From Synechococcus sp. BSA11S (GTDB lineage Bacteria; Cyanobacteriota; Cyanobacteriia; PCC-6307; Cyanobiaceae): 64,000 nt of DNA. The stretch is taken from assembly GCF_014224355.1 (NCBI RefSeq), contig NZ_VNWP01000013.1, positions 20,175-84,174 of the forward strand, written 5' to 3'. Below are positions 19,632 through 28,645 of the stretch, piece after piece; position 1 is the stretch's first letter; each line of letters opens with the position of its first letter. The translations under genes and the position numbers were made by a program. The notes under the pieces are model-generated. The model had not been told where the DNA came from. It saw nothing but the letters and a program-made list of their open reading frames with translations, and searched no databases.

Positions 19632-20767
19632 CAGAACCACTCGGCCACGGCCTGGCTGGAGGGATTGCTGTTGTCTTCAGGGGTGGTGCGCTCGAAGCTC
19701 AGGGTGATGTTGCGCTTCTGCTCACCATCGGCTGCCACCGCCTGGATGGGATAAAGCTGCTTGCCATCGCGGAAGGGCACCTGCACCCGGAAGGTGCCAT
19801 CGGAGGAGAGGGGAACTTCCTCATCGCCGATCGTGAGCTTGGCGGCCGGATCAGTGGCGCCGTAGACAATCAGCTCAGCATCGGCCACGAGCCAGAAGGA
19901 GCGCTGACGGGGCGCGACGCCACCGATGCCCGATTCGTTGCGGCCGCTGGCCCAGAGGCCGACACCTGAATCATGCAGACCTCGCAGGCCGGCACTGGTC
20001 GAGGAGTCCTCGAGTTCGTGAAAAGCCTCGGAACCCCGTCCGAAATGCTTCCAGCGCACCGTGGCGGTCTGGTAGAGGCGCTCGTGCAGGCCGCTGTCGG
20101 CCACGGCTGCTTGGGGGCTGCCTGGGGGATTGCTGGCCAGAGCGGTGTCGCTGGGGGCCGCTTCAAGCGAGAAAGGGACGAACTGATCGAGAATCTGCTC
20201 GCTTGGATGGAGAGCCGGCACCCGCGCCACGGAGGAGAAGCCCAGGGACAGCCAGCCGCCACCGTGCTTCCTGTAGCCCAGTTCCACGCGGTAATCACGA
20301 TCGCTCAGGGGTACCGGCAAGTACCACTCGGTGGCATGGCTGTCGACGGGGACTTCCTGGAGGGTGTGGGGGTGAGAGTCGCCCTGGGGCAGCCCGGTCA
20401 CATCGGCGACCCGCAGGCAGAGCTGGCCGGCGCCGGCCTCCTGGGCCTTGCTGCGCTCAGCCTCAGCGATCTCCCAGAACACATAGGCCCACTGGGGATC
20501 GCGAGGAAGGAACACGACCCTGGTCTCAGCGTCGGGGCGGGGAGCTGGCGTGAAGCCTGCCTCCATGGCCGAGAGGCTCTCAGAGGCCTGAGCCGTTGCC
20601 TTTGAGGGCTTGAGGGCGGAGGGATCCCCTTCGCCGTGAACGCTGCTGATCTCGTTGAGAAGCTCGTCCTTCGACTTGCGGCTGTACAGACTCACGCCGA
20701 GGTCACTGGCGATCTGGCGCAACTGACGCAGGGTCATGCGGGCCAAGGACGAGAGAGCCTGAGTCAC
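19631..20767 (-). CDS. DUF4912 protein with Rho-N/SAP-like N-terminus
   Basis: A 378-residue protein. Residues ~11-40 (MTLRQLRQIASDLGVSLYSR, then KSKDELL) match the small helical Rho-N/SAP-like fold, which often binds nucleic acid. A low-complexity linker leads to a DUF4912 beta-rich domain (VVFLPRDPQWAYVFWEI through the middle and AELIVYGATDPAAKLTIGDE near the end). Function unknown; DUF4912 proteins are widespread in cyanobacteria. GTG 20767 has GGAGA five bases upstream; ATG 20737 is an alternative. Upstream lies the cpcG terminator, so it has its own promoter. Confidence 0.8.
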   Translation of the reverse strand: MTQALSSLARMTLRQLRQIASDLGVSLYSRKSKDELLNEISSVHGEGDPSALKPSKATAQASESLSAMEAGFTPAPRPDAETRVVFLPRDPQWAYVFWEIAEAERSKAQEAGAGQLCLRVADVTGLPQGDSHPHTLQEVPVDSHATEWYLPVPLSDRDYRVELGYRKHGGGWLSLGFSSVARVPALHPSEQILDQFVPFSLEAAPSDTALASNPPGSPQAAVADSGLHERLYQTATVRWKHFGRGSEAFHELEDSSTSAGLRGLHDSGVGLWASGRNESGIGGVAPRQRSFWLVADAELIVYGATDPAAKLTIGDEEVPLSSDGTFRVQVPFRDGKQLYPIQAVAADGEQKRNITLSFERTTPEDNSNPSSQAVAEWF

Positions 20768-20877
20768 CGTTTCTCCGGATTTCGTTTGGGATCAGTTTGG
20801 GGTCAAATGCCCCGATCTCGCTGACCCTGCCTCCCTTCGTCAGCAACACCTGACTGGCAGTTTGCTGGCTGCCCATC

Positions 20878-20903
20878 AAAAAACGGCGGTGTGAGCCGCC
20901 GTT
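20878..20903 (-). terminator. Rho-independent terminator after cpcG
   Basis: Read on the minus strand: 8-bp stem AACGGCGG / CCGCCGTT with a six-base loop, running into TTTTTT. It lies 37 bases beyond the cpcG stop and separates cpcG from the DUF4912 gene. Confidence 0.92.
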
Positions 20904-20939
20904 CTGCAGGGGTATCGGAGGGTCGATGGAGCGGTTGGC

Positions 20940-21701
20940 TCAGCGGCCGACGCTGCGGTAGGGGACCTTGGAGAGGTAATCCATGCCGGTGCTGCCTGAC
21001 GGTGCGACTCCGGTGCGCATGGCAGGCAGAGAGCGCACCCAGGGAAGGTAGTCCTCGGGGAAGCCACCGCGACGCTGACGTGCTCTCGTGGGCAGAGACT
21101 TGACGGTACCGGTGTAAACAATCTGGGGGAATCCCAGGATGCTTCGGTAGTAGGCCTCGTAGCGCGGCGAGGTGATGTTGAAGGGAGTTTCGCCCACTTC
21201 ACGGGATCCCACCACCCGGTTACGGTGGTACGGCACGGTGTCGTAGCCAAAGTTCTCGAGATACTCGTCGCTGTCGAGGATCTGATCAACGGCGCCGGCC
21301 ACGCCCTTGGTCATGATCACCGCAGCCCAGGCGATCTCCTCGGCTTTTCCGTACACCTGGCGGCCCAGCAGTTTCTCCACAAGGTGGCGGACCACCCGGT
21401 AGTTGCTGTTCAGATTGTAGAAACTGCGGGTGAAAGTATCCGAGAGGCACAGGGCCCGGATGAAATCACGCACGCTGATCTGGCCATTGCGCAGCTGCGA
21501 CTCCAGATTCTTGTCGCGGTCGACCTTGAAGGCGTGAAAGAAGATCTGACGGTAGGCCGACTCAATCACCGTATTAAGGGCGTTGGAGTCCAAGGCCTTG
21601 TCAAGGGTGCCGCCTTTCGGATCCTCGTCGGAGCCCACGCGAAACGCCTTGACTCGAGAGTTCTGGCTGGTGGGTGCGTACTTCAGAAGCGGGATCGCCA
21701 C
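20940..21701 (-). CDS. cpcG: Phycobilisome rod-core linker polypeptide
   Basis: Attaches phycocyanin rods to the allophycocyanin core of the phycobilisome on the thylakoid surface. The 253-residue protein starts with AIPLLKYAPTSQNSRV, typical of CpcG, then has a single PBS-linker domain (about residues 35-190) with YRQIFFHAFKVDRD, NGQISVRDFIRALCLSDTF and FNITSPRYEAYYR. The C-terminal ~60 residues are the core-binding extension. Start GTG 21701. It lies 116 bases downstream of the cpcS-type lyase on the same strand and ends in a strong terminator. Confidence 0.96.
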   Translation of the reverse strand: MAIPLLKYAPTSQNSRVKAFRVGSDEDPKGGTLDKALDSNALNTVIESAYRQIFFHAFKVDRDKNLESQLRNGQISVRDFIRALCLSDTFTRSFYNLNSNYRVVRHLVEKLLGRQVYGKAEEIAWAAVIMTKGVAGAVDQILDSDEYLENFGYDTVPYHRNRVVGSREVGETPFNITSPRYEAYYRSILGFPQIVYTGTVKSLPTRARQRRGGFPEDYLPWVRSLPAMRTGVAPSGSTGMDYLSKVPYRSVGR

Positions 21702-21817
21702 GCGAACATCGTCATCCGTCGCTGTGGATCGTAGAAGTCAGCCCCGATCGAACCCCGCCAGGGGCGGCAGGGCTCACAGTCCGTAACGTTTGCGGCCACC
21801 GGCGCCGGCGTGGCGCT

Positions 21818-22417
21818 CTACCAGCCGAAGGCGGAGACCAGGGGGCCGCGGCTGGCCTCAGCACGGCCATCTCCGGTTGTGCTGACCTCCAGGCAGCGGC
21901 TCTCCATGCAGAAGGAGGCCGTGTTGGAGATCCCCTCCACCGTGCTGGTGCGCAGGCGCAGATTTGGGTTGATAAACCAGAAGCGCTCCAGGCTGCTCAT
22001 CGTTTCGTAACCCGTGGTGAGGAGCAGGCCATCCCGGTCATCCATACGGAAGTGGCCCGCCACCGGAGCCGTCTCCGCGTAGCCGCGGTCGCGCAACAGC
22101 AATCCCACGCGCCCTGAGGTGTCGGTGGGGATCAGGCCGAACACCGACTCTCCCTGGTGCCCTTCACCGGCCTTGTCCCAGGCCATCGAACCGCTCCAGC
22201 GCACCTGGCAGCCCCCCACCAGGCCCGCGGCGTCCTGGCCGTGCAGTTCGGCGATCGCCTTGAGGCGCGGGTCGCTGGCCTCCACCTCCGTGACCTCGAT
22301 CAGAGACCCGCCGGCCTCGGCGCGCCTGTGCAGCAGGTGGTGGCTGGTGCGCTGGGAGCGCCAGCGTCCGCAGCTGAGCCGGAAGAAACTGAGGGCATCT
22401 GAGATCGGAACGCTCAC
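21818..22417 (-). CDS. cpcS: CpcS/CpeS-type phycobiliprotein lyase
   Basis: Lipocalin-fold chaperone that attaches bilin chromophores to Cys residues (typically Cys-82 equivalents) of phycobiliproteins. Family features: SDALSFFRLSCGRWRSQRTS then HHLLHR at the N-terminus, the central RVGLLLRDRGYAETAPVAGHF, and ERFWFINPNLRLRTSTVEG near the C-terminus. 199 residues, normal. GTG start. Same strand as and upstream of cpcG, so the two may be cotranscribed. Which phycobiliprotein subunit it serves cannot be told. Confidence 0.88.
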   Translation of the reverse strand: MSVPISDALSFFRLSCGRWRSQRTSHHLLHRRAEAGGSLIEVTEVEASDPRLKAIAELHGQDAAGLVGGCQVRWSGSMAWDKAGEGHQGESVFGLIPTDTSGRVGLLLRDRGYAETAPVAGHFRMDDRDGLLLTTGYETMSSLERFWFINPNLRLRTSTVEGISNTASFCMESRCLEVSTTGDGRAEASRGPLVSAFGW

Positions 22418-22472
22418 GGGGGCAGCACGGCTGTAGCGATGATCGCAACTCCCTCACCCCAGCCGTTGCCCG

Positions 22473-23372
22473 GTGGCCACAACTGGAGTCGTGGCGGCCC
22501 TGGCCGCAGCCCTCTGCTGGGCGCTCTCCAGCAGCCTCTGGCGGCGGTTGCCCACCTCCTTGAGCGCCGCCCAGCTCAACCTGGTCAAGAACCTGCTCGC
22601 GGTGGGTCTGCAGTTGCCGGTTCTGCTTCTGGGGGGCTGGCTGGTCTCCCCCCTGGCGCTGATGCTGCTTCTTGCCAGCGGCGTGGTCGGCATCGCCCTG
22701 GGGGACAGCCTCTACTTTGCGGCCCTGCGCCGGCTGGGGACGCGCCGCACCCTCACCCTCGAGGCGGGTGGTCCGGCGCTGTCGCTGCTGGGCGGAGCCC
22801 TGTTTCTGGCCGAGTGGCCCCGCTGGCCCCAGGGGCTTGGGGTGGCCCTGATCTGCCTCTCGGTGGCGCTGGTGGCCCGTCAGCCGTCCCCGGCAGGGGG
22901 ATCGGCCGGGCTGCCCCTGCCCCGGGAGGGCCAGCGCCTTGGGCTGATGCTGGCCCTGGCCGCGTTGGTCTGCGGCAGTGCCGGTGCTCTGCTCTCGCGA
23001 GCGGCTCTGCGGGACTCGGCGTTGCCACCGCTGCAGTCGGCCACCCTGCGCCTGGCGGCCGCGGCTGTCGTGATGCTGCCTTTGCTGTGGCGGCTGCCTC
23101 CCCCTGGCCTGCGTCCGCGCCCCCTGCGGCGGCGCTGGCCCCTGGTGCTGCTGGCCACCCTGCTGGGTACGAGCGGCGGCATCGTGCTGCAGCAGACCGC
23201 CCTGCAGCACCTTCCTGCCGGACTGGCCGTGGCCCTGCTGGCCACCGCCCCGGTGCTGGCCCTGCCGCTGGCGGGGCTGGAGGGGGACCGGCCGGGCTTC
23301 GGCGGGGTGGTGGCGGCGCTGCTGGCCCTGGCTGGGGGCAGCCTGGGGGGGGGGCTTGGCTGGAGAGGCTGA
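22473..23372 (+). CDS. DMT-family (EamA) transporter
   Basis: A 299-residue membrane protein with about ten hydrophobic segments arranged as two EamA repeats, each beginning with an alanine/leucine-rich helix (VVAALAAALCWALSSSLW; LMLALAALVCGSAGALLS). Substrate unknown. GTG 22473 is the likely start. The last codons contain a run of ten G (23345-23354), and the 3' part lies opposite a minus-strand reading frame. Confidence 0.83.
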   Translation: MATTGVVAALAAALCWALSSSLWRRLPTSLSAAQLNLVKNLLAVGLQLPVLLLGGWLVSPLALMLLLASGVVGIALGDSLYFAALRRLGTRRTLTLEAGGPALSLLGGALFLAEWPRWPQGLGVALICLSVALVARQPSPAGGSAGLPLPREGQRLGLMLALAALVCGSAGALLSRAALRDSALPPLQSATLRLAAAAVVMLPLLWRLPPPGLRPRPLRRRWPLVLLATLLGTSGGIVLQQTALQHLPAGLAVALLATAPVLALPLAGLEGDRPGFGGVVAALLALAGGSLGGGLGWRG

Positions 23373-23727
23373 GCCGGGCCCTGGCCTCCGCCTCGGCCCA
23401 GGCGATCAGGGCATGGATCTCGAGGGCGAGAAGCTCGCAGCCCCGCTGGGCCGCCAGCTCCTGCAACTGGCCGGCCCCACGTTCCAGCTGGGTGAGGAAC
23501 ACCTGCTGAAATTCCGGATCGGGTGCCAGGGAACTGTGCCGGGCGCTCCAGGCGGCCAGAGCTGAGCTGGACGGCAGGGGCCCCGTGCGGCTGCCGGCCA
23601 CCTGCTGGAGGGTGCGCAGGCAGTGGGCTAGCAGGCGCAGGTGGTGGCGTTCCAGGCTGGGGAGAAGGGTGGCTTCGAGGGCGGCCAGGTCGCTGGCATC
23701 CAGCGGACCGGTCTCGGCCTCAGCCAT
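22753..23727 (-). CDS. Hypothetical protein whose open frame runs far into the antisense of the DMT gene
   Basis: From ATG 23727 the first ~118 residues look like a genuine helical protein (LAALEATLLPSLERHHLRLL, FLTQLERGAGQLQELAAQRG, ALEIHALIAWAEAEARARL). Beyond about 23372 the frame is Pro/Ala-rich and lies wholly opposite the DMT transporter, so the last ~205 codons are probably chance open frame or a lost stop. A C10 tract sits exactly at the transition. The ATG overlaps the sufR stop by eight bases, arguing that the N-terminal part is real and coexpressed with sufR. No family recognised. Confidence 0.4.
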   Translation of the reverse strand: MAEAETGPLDASDLAALEATLLPSLERHHLRLLAHCLRTLQQVAGSRTGPLPSSSALAAWSARHSSLAPDPEFQQVFLTQLERGAGQLQELAAQRGCELLALEIHALIAWAEAEARARLSLSSQAPPPGCPQPGPAAPPPPRRSPAGPPPAPPAAGPAPGRWPAGPRPVRQEGAAGRSAAARCRRSYPAGWPAAPGASAAAGGADAGQGEAAATAKAASRQPRPPGAGWPTAAVATPSPAEPLARAEHRHCRRPTRPGPASAQGAGPPGAGAARPIPLPGTADGPPAPPRGRSGPPQAPGASGATRPETGLRPAATAPDHPPRG

Positions 23728-24388
23728 CGTGGGAGCTCAGGGGAGCACCCTCCAGGCGAGGGGTGATGCGGAATCCGCAGGAGTGGCCGGCTTCGAGCCG
23801 CCAGTGCACCCGCTCGACGCTGCAGTCGGGGAAGGTGTGGCGCATCTGTTGGAGCTCCTGGTCACAGAGCACTGGGAACTGTTCGGCCAAGCGGGAGACG
23901 GAACAGTGAAATTCGCTCATGCACCAGGAGAGCCCATCGGACTCCGGGTGACAGTCGCTGACGTAGCCCTCGCGGCAGCGGAGCTTCACCAACCGCTCCA
24001 AGCGCTCCAGCAGGGAGCCGCTGCCGATCTGACGCCGGTAATCGTGGGCTTTGGCGATGGCCTGCTGGCGCAGGAGGGTCTGAACGGTGTCGGCCGGGAG
24101 GCTGTCGGCCATGGAGGTGAGCAGTCCGAGGGCGAAATGCTCGCTGCCGTTGGGAAACTGGTCGTGCCCTTCGGCCGTCAGGTGCCAGTGGTTGCTGGGT
24201 CGGCCTGGCCCTTCGCTGCTGGGACTGCTGGCCACAAGGCCATCATCTTCAAGGCTGCGAAGGTGGCGGCGCATGATCTGGACGGACACACCGAGCAGCT
24301 CAGCCAGCTGAGCGGCTGTGGCCTCGCCCTGGCGCAGAAGAAGGGCGAGTGCTGCTTCTCGGGTTGGGGCCTGGGTGGAAGCGCTCAT
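23720..24388 (-). CDS. sufR: SufR, Fe-S-sensing repressor of the suf operon
   Basis: DeoR/ArsR-like winged-helix repressor that holds a 4Fe-4S cluster and shuts down sufBCDS when clusters are plentiful. N-terminal HTH at residues ~10-65 (EATAAQLAELLGVSVQIMRR). The C-terminus has four Cys spaced CX12CX13CX14C (beginning SEFHC and ending GHSC), the spacing described for cyanobacterial SufR. ATG 24388 is chosen over ATG 24430. It is divergent from ftrC-sufBCDS across a 303-base regulatory region holding a palindrome. Confidence 0.94.
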   Translation of the reverse strand: MSASTQAPTREAALALLLRQGEATAAQLAELLGVSVQIMRRHLRSLEDDGLVASSPSSEGPGRPSNHWHLTAEGHDQFPNGSEHFALGLLTSMADSLPADTVQTLLRQQAIAKAHDYRRQIGSGSLLERLERLVKLRCREGYVSDCHPESDGLSWCMSEFHCSVSRLAEQFPVLCDQELQQMRHTFPDCSVERVHWRLEAGHSCGFRITPRLEGAPLSSHDG

Positions 24389-24691
24389 CGGACACTCAGC
24401 CCGGTTCGTCCGGTCGCGAACCTTCTCCACACCTTGCCACGCTCCTCCGGGTGTTGGGGTTGAGGCCGTTCACAATGGCCTCAGACCCATCCCCAGCTCC
24501 GTTGTCCTAGGGTTGTCGGTAACGAAACCATTGAGTTTCGTAATTCAGTGGCACGGCCTGTTCGGTCATTGATCTCCACCCGGCACCCCGTCAGCGCCCC
24601 GCCGCTCTTCCGCCGCTGGGTTCCGTCGGCTCCTTGCCGCCGCCCGCGGGACACGTCCACGCCTCGGTGACTCCCTCGTTTTTCTGAATTC
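24389..24691. promoter_or_regulatory. Divergent sufR / ftrC-sufBCDS control region
   Basis: 303 bases without a credible gene between two divergent starts. The middle (24500-24550) is relatively AT-rich and contains GTTGTC twice (24501 and 24512), which could serve as -35-like elements, and a palindrome described separately. The right third (24560-24690) is GC-rich leader with no evident structure. Promoters for both directions must lie here, but exact -10 boxes could not be fixed. Confidence 0.7.
24520..24543. promoter_or_regulatory. Palindromic operator, probable SufR site
   Basis: Inverted repeat ACGAAAC-N6-GTTTCGT, perfect over 7 bp per arm and 8 of 9 when extended to TAACGAAAC / GTTTCGTAA. 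The core AAC-N6-GTT matches the half-site layout reported for cyanobacterial SufR (CAAC-N6-GTTG type, from memory). It sits between sufR and the suf genes where a repressor would cover both promoters. No T-run follows, so it is not a terminator. Confidence 0.65.
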
Positions 24692-25063
24692 ATGTCCGAC
24701 GCCCCCTCCGCCACGGCCGCCCCCAGCAGTGAAAGCCTGGAGTTGATCCGGCGTTTCGCCGAGGCCTACGCCAAGCGGACCGACACCTATTTCTGCAGCG
24801 ATCCCGGGGTGACTGCGGTGGTGCTCGAAGGCCTGGCCCGCCACAAGGAGCAACTGGGCGCGGCCCTCTGTCCCTGCCGCCACTACGAAGACAAGCAGGC
24901 CGAAGCGGAGCAGGCGTTCTGGAACTGCCCCTGCGTGCCCATGCGGGAGCGAAAGGAGTGCCACTGCATGCTGTTCCTCACCGAAGACAATCCCTTCCGT
25001 GGAGAGGGACAGACAATCGGCCTCGATGAGATCAAGGCCCACACTGCACCTCCTGCCGCCTGA
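24692..25063 (+). CDS. ftrC: Ferredoxin-thioredoxin reductase, catalytic (beta) subunit
   Basis: Passes electrons from photosynthetic ferredoxin to thioredoxin through a 4Fe-4S cluster and an adjacent redox disulfide. All seven diagnostic Cys are present: [28 protein letters not shown]. 123 residues with a short variable N-terminus. The gene lies between the SufR operator and sufB, with only five bases before sufB, so it is probably part of the SufR-controlled transcript. The variable subunit (ftrV) is not in the window. Confidence 0.95.
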   Translation: MSDAPSATAAPSSESLELIRRFAEAYAKRTDTYFCSDPGVTAVVLEGLARHKEQLGAALCPCRHYEDKQAEAEQAFWNCPCVPMRERKECHCMLFLTEDNPFRGEGQTIGLDEIKAHTAPPAA

Positions 25064-25068
25064 CCACC

Positions 25069-26511
25069 ATGAGCAGCTCCACCAGCGTCGATGATCTGGT
25101 CAGTCAGCCATACAAATATGGTTTCGTCACTGATATCGAAACCGACAAGATCGACAAGGGTCTGAGTGAAGATGTCGTCCGGCTGATTTCCTCGAAGAAC
25201 CACGAGCCTCAGTTTCTGCTTGATTTTCGCCTTCGGGCTTATGAGCAGTGGCTGCGCATGGAGGAGCCTGATTGGGCGTCCATCGGATACCCGGCCATCG
25301 ACTATCAGGACATCATCTACTACGCCGCTCCCCGTCAGCAGGAGAAGAAGGCCAGCCTGGATGAGGTGGATCCGAAGTTGCTGGAAACCTTCGACAAACT
25401 CGGCATCCCCCTCAGCGAGCAGAAGCGGCTCAGCAATGTTGCTGTTGATGCAGTCTTCGACAGCGTCTCGATTGCCACCACCTACCGCGAGAAGCTCGCC
25501 GAGCACGGTGTGATCTTCTGCTCGATCAGCGAGGCCGTCAAGGATCATCCCGAGTTGATCGAGCGCTATCTCGGCACTGTCGTTCCCTGCAACGACAACT
25601 TCTTCGCGGCGCTCAATTCCGCTGTCTTCAGTGACGGCTCCTTCGTGTTCATCCCAAAGGGCGTGGAATGCCCGATGGAGCTCTCCACTTATTTTCGCAT
25701 CAATTCCGGCGATACGGGCCAGTTCGAGCGCACCTTGATCGTGGCTGAAGAAGGTGCTTCGGTCAGTTACCTGGAGGGTTGCACCGCCCCGATGTTCGAC
25801 ACCAACCAGCTGCATGCTGCTGTGGTGGAGCTGGTGGCTCTCGATGATGCCACCATCAAATACTCCACTGTCCAGAACTGGTATGCGGGCGATGAGAACG
25901 GTGTGGGCGGCATCTACAACTTCGTGACCAAGCGTGGCCAGTGCCGGGGCGACCGCAGCCACATCAGCTGGACCCAGGTGGAAACCGGTTCAGCGATCAC
26001 CTGGAAGTATCCCAGTTGCGTGCTTCAGGGGGCTCATTCGGTCGGTGAGTTCTACTCCGTGGCGCTCACCAACAACTGTCAGCAGGCCGATACGGGCACC
26101 AAGATGGTGCACGTGGGTCCAAACACCCGATCCACGATCGTGAGCAAGGGCATCAGCGCCGGCCGTTCCTCCAACAGTTACAGGGGGCTGGTTCAGATCG
26201 GCCCCAAGGCCCAGGGAGCTCGCAATTACAGCCAGTGCGATTCGATGCTGATCGGCGATCAGGCGGGTGCCAACACCTATCCGTACATCCGCTCTCAGCA
26301 ACCTGAGGCCAATGTGGAGCATGAGGCCAGCACCTGCCGCATCTCCGCGGATCAGCTCTTCTACCTGCAGAGCCGAGGCATCGGCTTTGAGGAGGCGGTG
26401 TCCATGATGGTGAGCGGTTTCTGCCGGGATGTGTTCAATCAGCTGCCGATGGAATTCGCTGCTGAGGCCGACAAGCTCCTGGCCCTGAAGCTGGAGGGCT
26501 CGGTGGGCTGA
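25069..26511 (+). CDS. sufB: Fe-S cluster assembly scaffold SufB
   Basis: Core scaffold of the SUF machinery; with SufC and SufD it builds new Fe-S clusters using sulfur from SufS. 480 residues. Characteristic stretches include [57 protein letters not shown] and the C-terminal [17 protein letters not shown], with the conserved Cys region. Operon order is ftrC-sufB-sufC-sufD-sufS. Confidence 0.97.
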   Translation: MSSSTSVDDLVSQPYKYGFVTDIETDKIDKGLSEDVVRLISSKNHEPQFLLDFRLRAYEQWLRMEEPDWASIGYPAIDYQDIIYYAAPRQQEKKASLDEVDPKLLETFDKLGIPLSEQKRLSNVAVDAVFDSVSIATTYREKLAEHGVIFCSISEAVKDHPELIERYLGTVVPCNDNFFAALNSAVFSDGSFVFIPKGVECPMELSTYFRINSGDTGQFERTLIVAEEGASVSYLEGCTAPMFDTNQLHAAVVELVALDDATIKYSTVQNWYAGDENGVGGIYNFVTKRGQCRGDRSHISWTQVETGSAITWKYPSCVLQGAHSVGEFYSVALTNNCQQADTGTKMVHVGPNTRSTIVSKGISAGRSSNSYRGLVQIGPKAQGARNYSQCDSMLIGDQAGANTYPYIRSQQPEANVEHEASTCRISADQLFYLQSRGIGFEEAVSMMVSGFCRDVFNQLPMEFAAEADKLLALKLEGSVG

Positions 26512-26592
26512 AGCAGTCCCGGCCATCGGCCAAAGGTTTTGTCCCCCTGGAGCTTGGCTCCTTTCTTTGTTCTTTCCCTTGTTCCGTCAGCT

Positions 26593-27381
26593 GTGATTCG
26601 CCCCGACGCCGATACCCTCCTCGAGATCGTTGACCTTCAGGCCCGCGTGGAGGACAAGCCGATCCTCAAGGGTGTGAACCTCACGATCAAGGCTGGAGAG
26701 ATCCACGCCGTGATGGGCCGCAACGGCAGCGGCAAGAGCACCCTCTCCAAGGTGCTGGCGGGCCATCCCGCTTACACCGTCACCGGCGGCAGCGTGCGTT
26801 ACCGCGGCGCTGACCTGCTTGATCTCGAACCGGAGCAGCGGGCTCGGCTGGGACTGTTCCTTGGGTTCCAGTATCCCGTGGAGATCCCCGGGGTGAGCAA
26901 CCTCGAGTTTCTTCGGGTGTCCACCAATGCCCGTCGCCTCGAGAAAGGAGAGGAGGAGCTCGACACCTTCGCCTTCGAAGACCTGGTGCGTGAGCGTCTG
27001 GAGGTGGTGCAGATGGATCCGGCCTTCCTGGATCGCAGCGTGAATGAGGGCTTCTCCGGCGGCGAGAAGAAGCGCAACGAGATTCTGCAGATGGCCCTGC
27101 TGGATCCCGTGGTGGCGATCCTCGATGAAACCGATTCCGGCCTCGACATCGACGCCCTGCGCATTGTGGCCGGTGGTGTGAATCATCTCGCCAGCCCCGA
27201 GAACGCCACCCTCCTGATCACTCACTACCAGCGCCTTCTGGATGTGATCACTCCTGACTATGTGCATGTCATGGCCGGCGGCCGCATCCTGCGAACCGGC
27301 GGCAAGGAGCTGGCGCTGGAGCTTGAAGATCGCGGCTACGACTGGGTGGACCAGGAGCTGGCCGTGCTGGAGGTGGCCTGA
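26593..27381 (+). CDS. sufC: SUF ATPase SufC
   Basis: ABC-type ATPase of the SufBCD complex. Walker A is [10 protein letters not shown], signature [11 protein letters not shown], Walker [15 protein letters not shown] followed by the SufC-specific [15 protein letters not shown] 26593 ([16 protein letters not shown]) gives the family length of about 262 residues; an in-frame upstream extension is unlikely. Its stop overlaps the sufD ATG by one base. Confidence 0.97.
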   Translation: MIRPDADTLLEIVDLQARVEDKPILKGVNLTIKAGEIHAVMGRNGSGKSTLSKVLAGHPAYTVTGGSVRYRGADLLDLEPEQRARLGLFLGFQYPVEIPGVSNLEFLRVSTNARRLEKGEEELDTFAFEDLVRERLEVVQMDPAFLDRSVNEGFSGGEKKRNEILQMALLDPVVAILDETDSGLDIDALRIVAGGVNHLASPENATLLITHYQRLLDVITPDYVHVMAGGRILRTGGKELALELEDRGYDWVDQELAVLEVA

Positions 27382-28640
27382 TGGTGGCTTCGATCCCCAG
27401 CACTGGTGCCGTGGCCGCCACCACGTGGGTGACCTCCTTTCTCCAGCAGCTTCCCGCTCCGTCTGGTGAGATGGAAGCTGTTCAGTGGCGTGGCCGTGAG
27501 GCCCTCTCCCGCCAGCCGTTGCCCTCGCGCCGCCAGGAAGACTGGCGTTTCACCGACCTGGCGCCGCTCACGGCCCTTGCCCCGGCCTTCGAGCAGACCA
27601 CCAGCCCTCTTCCCTCGTCATGGCCTGAGCCGGCAGCCGATGTGCTGCGTCTTCGGCTCGATGCCCCCGGGGATCCTCTGACCGGCCAGAGCCTGCCCGC
27701 CGGTCTCTCGCTTCTGAGCAGTGAGGAGGTGCAGCAGGCTCTGGGCCACACCCTGGCCACCTGCAATTGCGAGCAACACTGGCCGGTGGAGCTCAACCAG
27801 GCCACGGCCACCCGGGTGCTGGCCCTGCGGGTGAGTGGTGCGGTGGCCACCACCCTCGAGCTGGTGAGCGAAGCCACCGGCGATGGCGTGCTGCGCCCCG
27901 TGAGAGTGCTGCTGCTGCTGGAGGAGAAAGCCAGCCTCGATGTGCTGCAGGTGCAGCTCGGTGCCGGTGCCAGCCTCTCGAGCCTGGTTCTCGAAGCCCA
28001 TCTGGGCCGCGAATCACAGCTGCGCCACGGTCTGCTGGCCCTGGGTGAGGGCCCGGCCTGCCTGCTGGCTCATCTGGCGGTGGAGCAGGAGCCCCGCAGC
28101 CGGCTGGAGTCGGTTTGGGCCAGCCACGGCTGGGCGCTCTCCCGCTTCGAGCCGCGGGTGGTGCAGGTGGATGGCGAGGCCACCACCAACCTCAAGGCCC
28201 TGCAACTGGCCGATGGCCAGCAACTGGTGGACACCCACAGCCGTGTGGAATTCCGCGGGCCGGAGGGGCAGCTGGATCAGCTGCACAAGGCGATCGCCGA
28301 CGACCGAGGCCGCAGCGTGTTCAACGGGGCCGTGAAGGTGCCACGGGCCGCCCAGCGCACCAAGGCCGCCCAGCTCAGCCGCAACCTGCTGCTCTCCAGC
28401 CAGGCCCGCATCGACACCAAGCCGGAGCTCGAAATCGTGGCCGACGACGTGCGCTGCGCCCATGGCGCCACGGTGAGCCGGCTCCAGACCGATGAACTCT
28501 TCTACCTGCAGAGCCGGGGGCTCTCGGCTGCCGTGGCCGCCGGGCTGCTCAAGCGTGGCTTCTGCGAGGAAGTGCTGCGCACGCTGCCTGGTGCGGCCGT
28601 CGCCTGGAGCCCGTTGCAGCGTCTGCTGGGGGAGGGCTGA
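27381..28640 (+). CDS. sufD: SUF scaffold subunit SufD
   Basis: Partner of SufB in the SufBC2D complex. 419 residues, with the family start RQEDWRFTDLAPLTAL, a beta-helix core, and the C-terminal VRCAHGATVSRLQTDELFYL and QSRGLSAAVAAGLLKRGF containing the conserved His of SufD. The sequence before residue ~60 is variable, as usual. ATG overlaps the sufC stop (TGATG). Confidence 0.95.
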   Translation: MVASIPSTGAVAATTWVTSFLQQLPAPSGEMEAVQWRGREALSRQPLPSRRQEDWRFTDLAPLTALAPAFEQTTSPLPSSWPEPAADVLRLRLDAPGDPLTGQSLPAGLSLLSSEEVQQALGHTLATCNCEQHWPVELNQATATRVLALRVSGAVATTLELVSEATGDGVLRPVRVLLLLEEKASLDVLQVQLGAGASLSSLVLEAHLGRESQLRHGLLALGEGPACLLAHLAVEQEPRSRLESVWASHGWALSRFEPRVVQVDGEATTNLKALQLADGQQLVDTHSRVEFRGPEGQLDQLHKAIADDRGRSVFNGAVKVPRAAQRTKAAQLSRNLLLSSQARIDTKPELEIVADDVRCAHGATVSRLQTDELFYLQSRGLSAAVAAGLLKRGFCEEVLRTLPGAAVAWSPLQRLLGEG

Positions 28641-28645
28641 TCACA

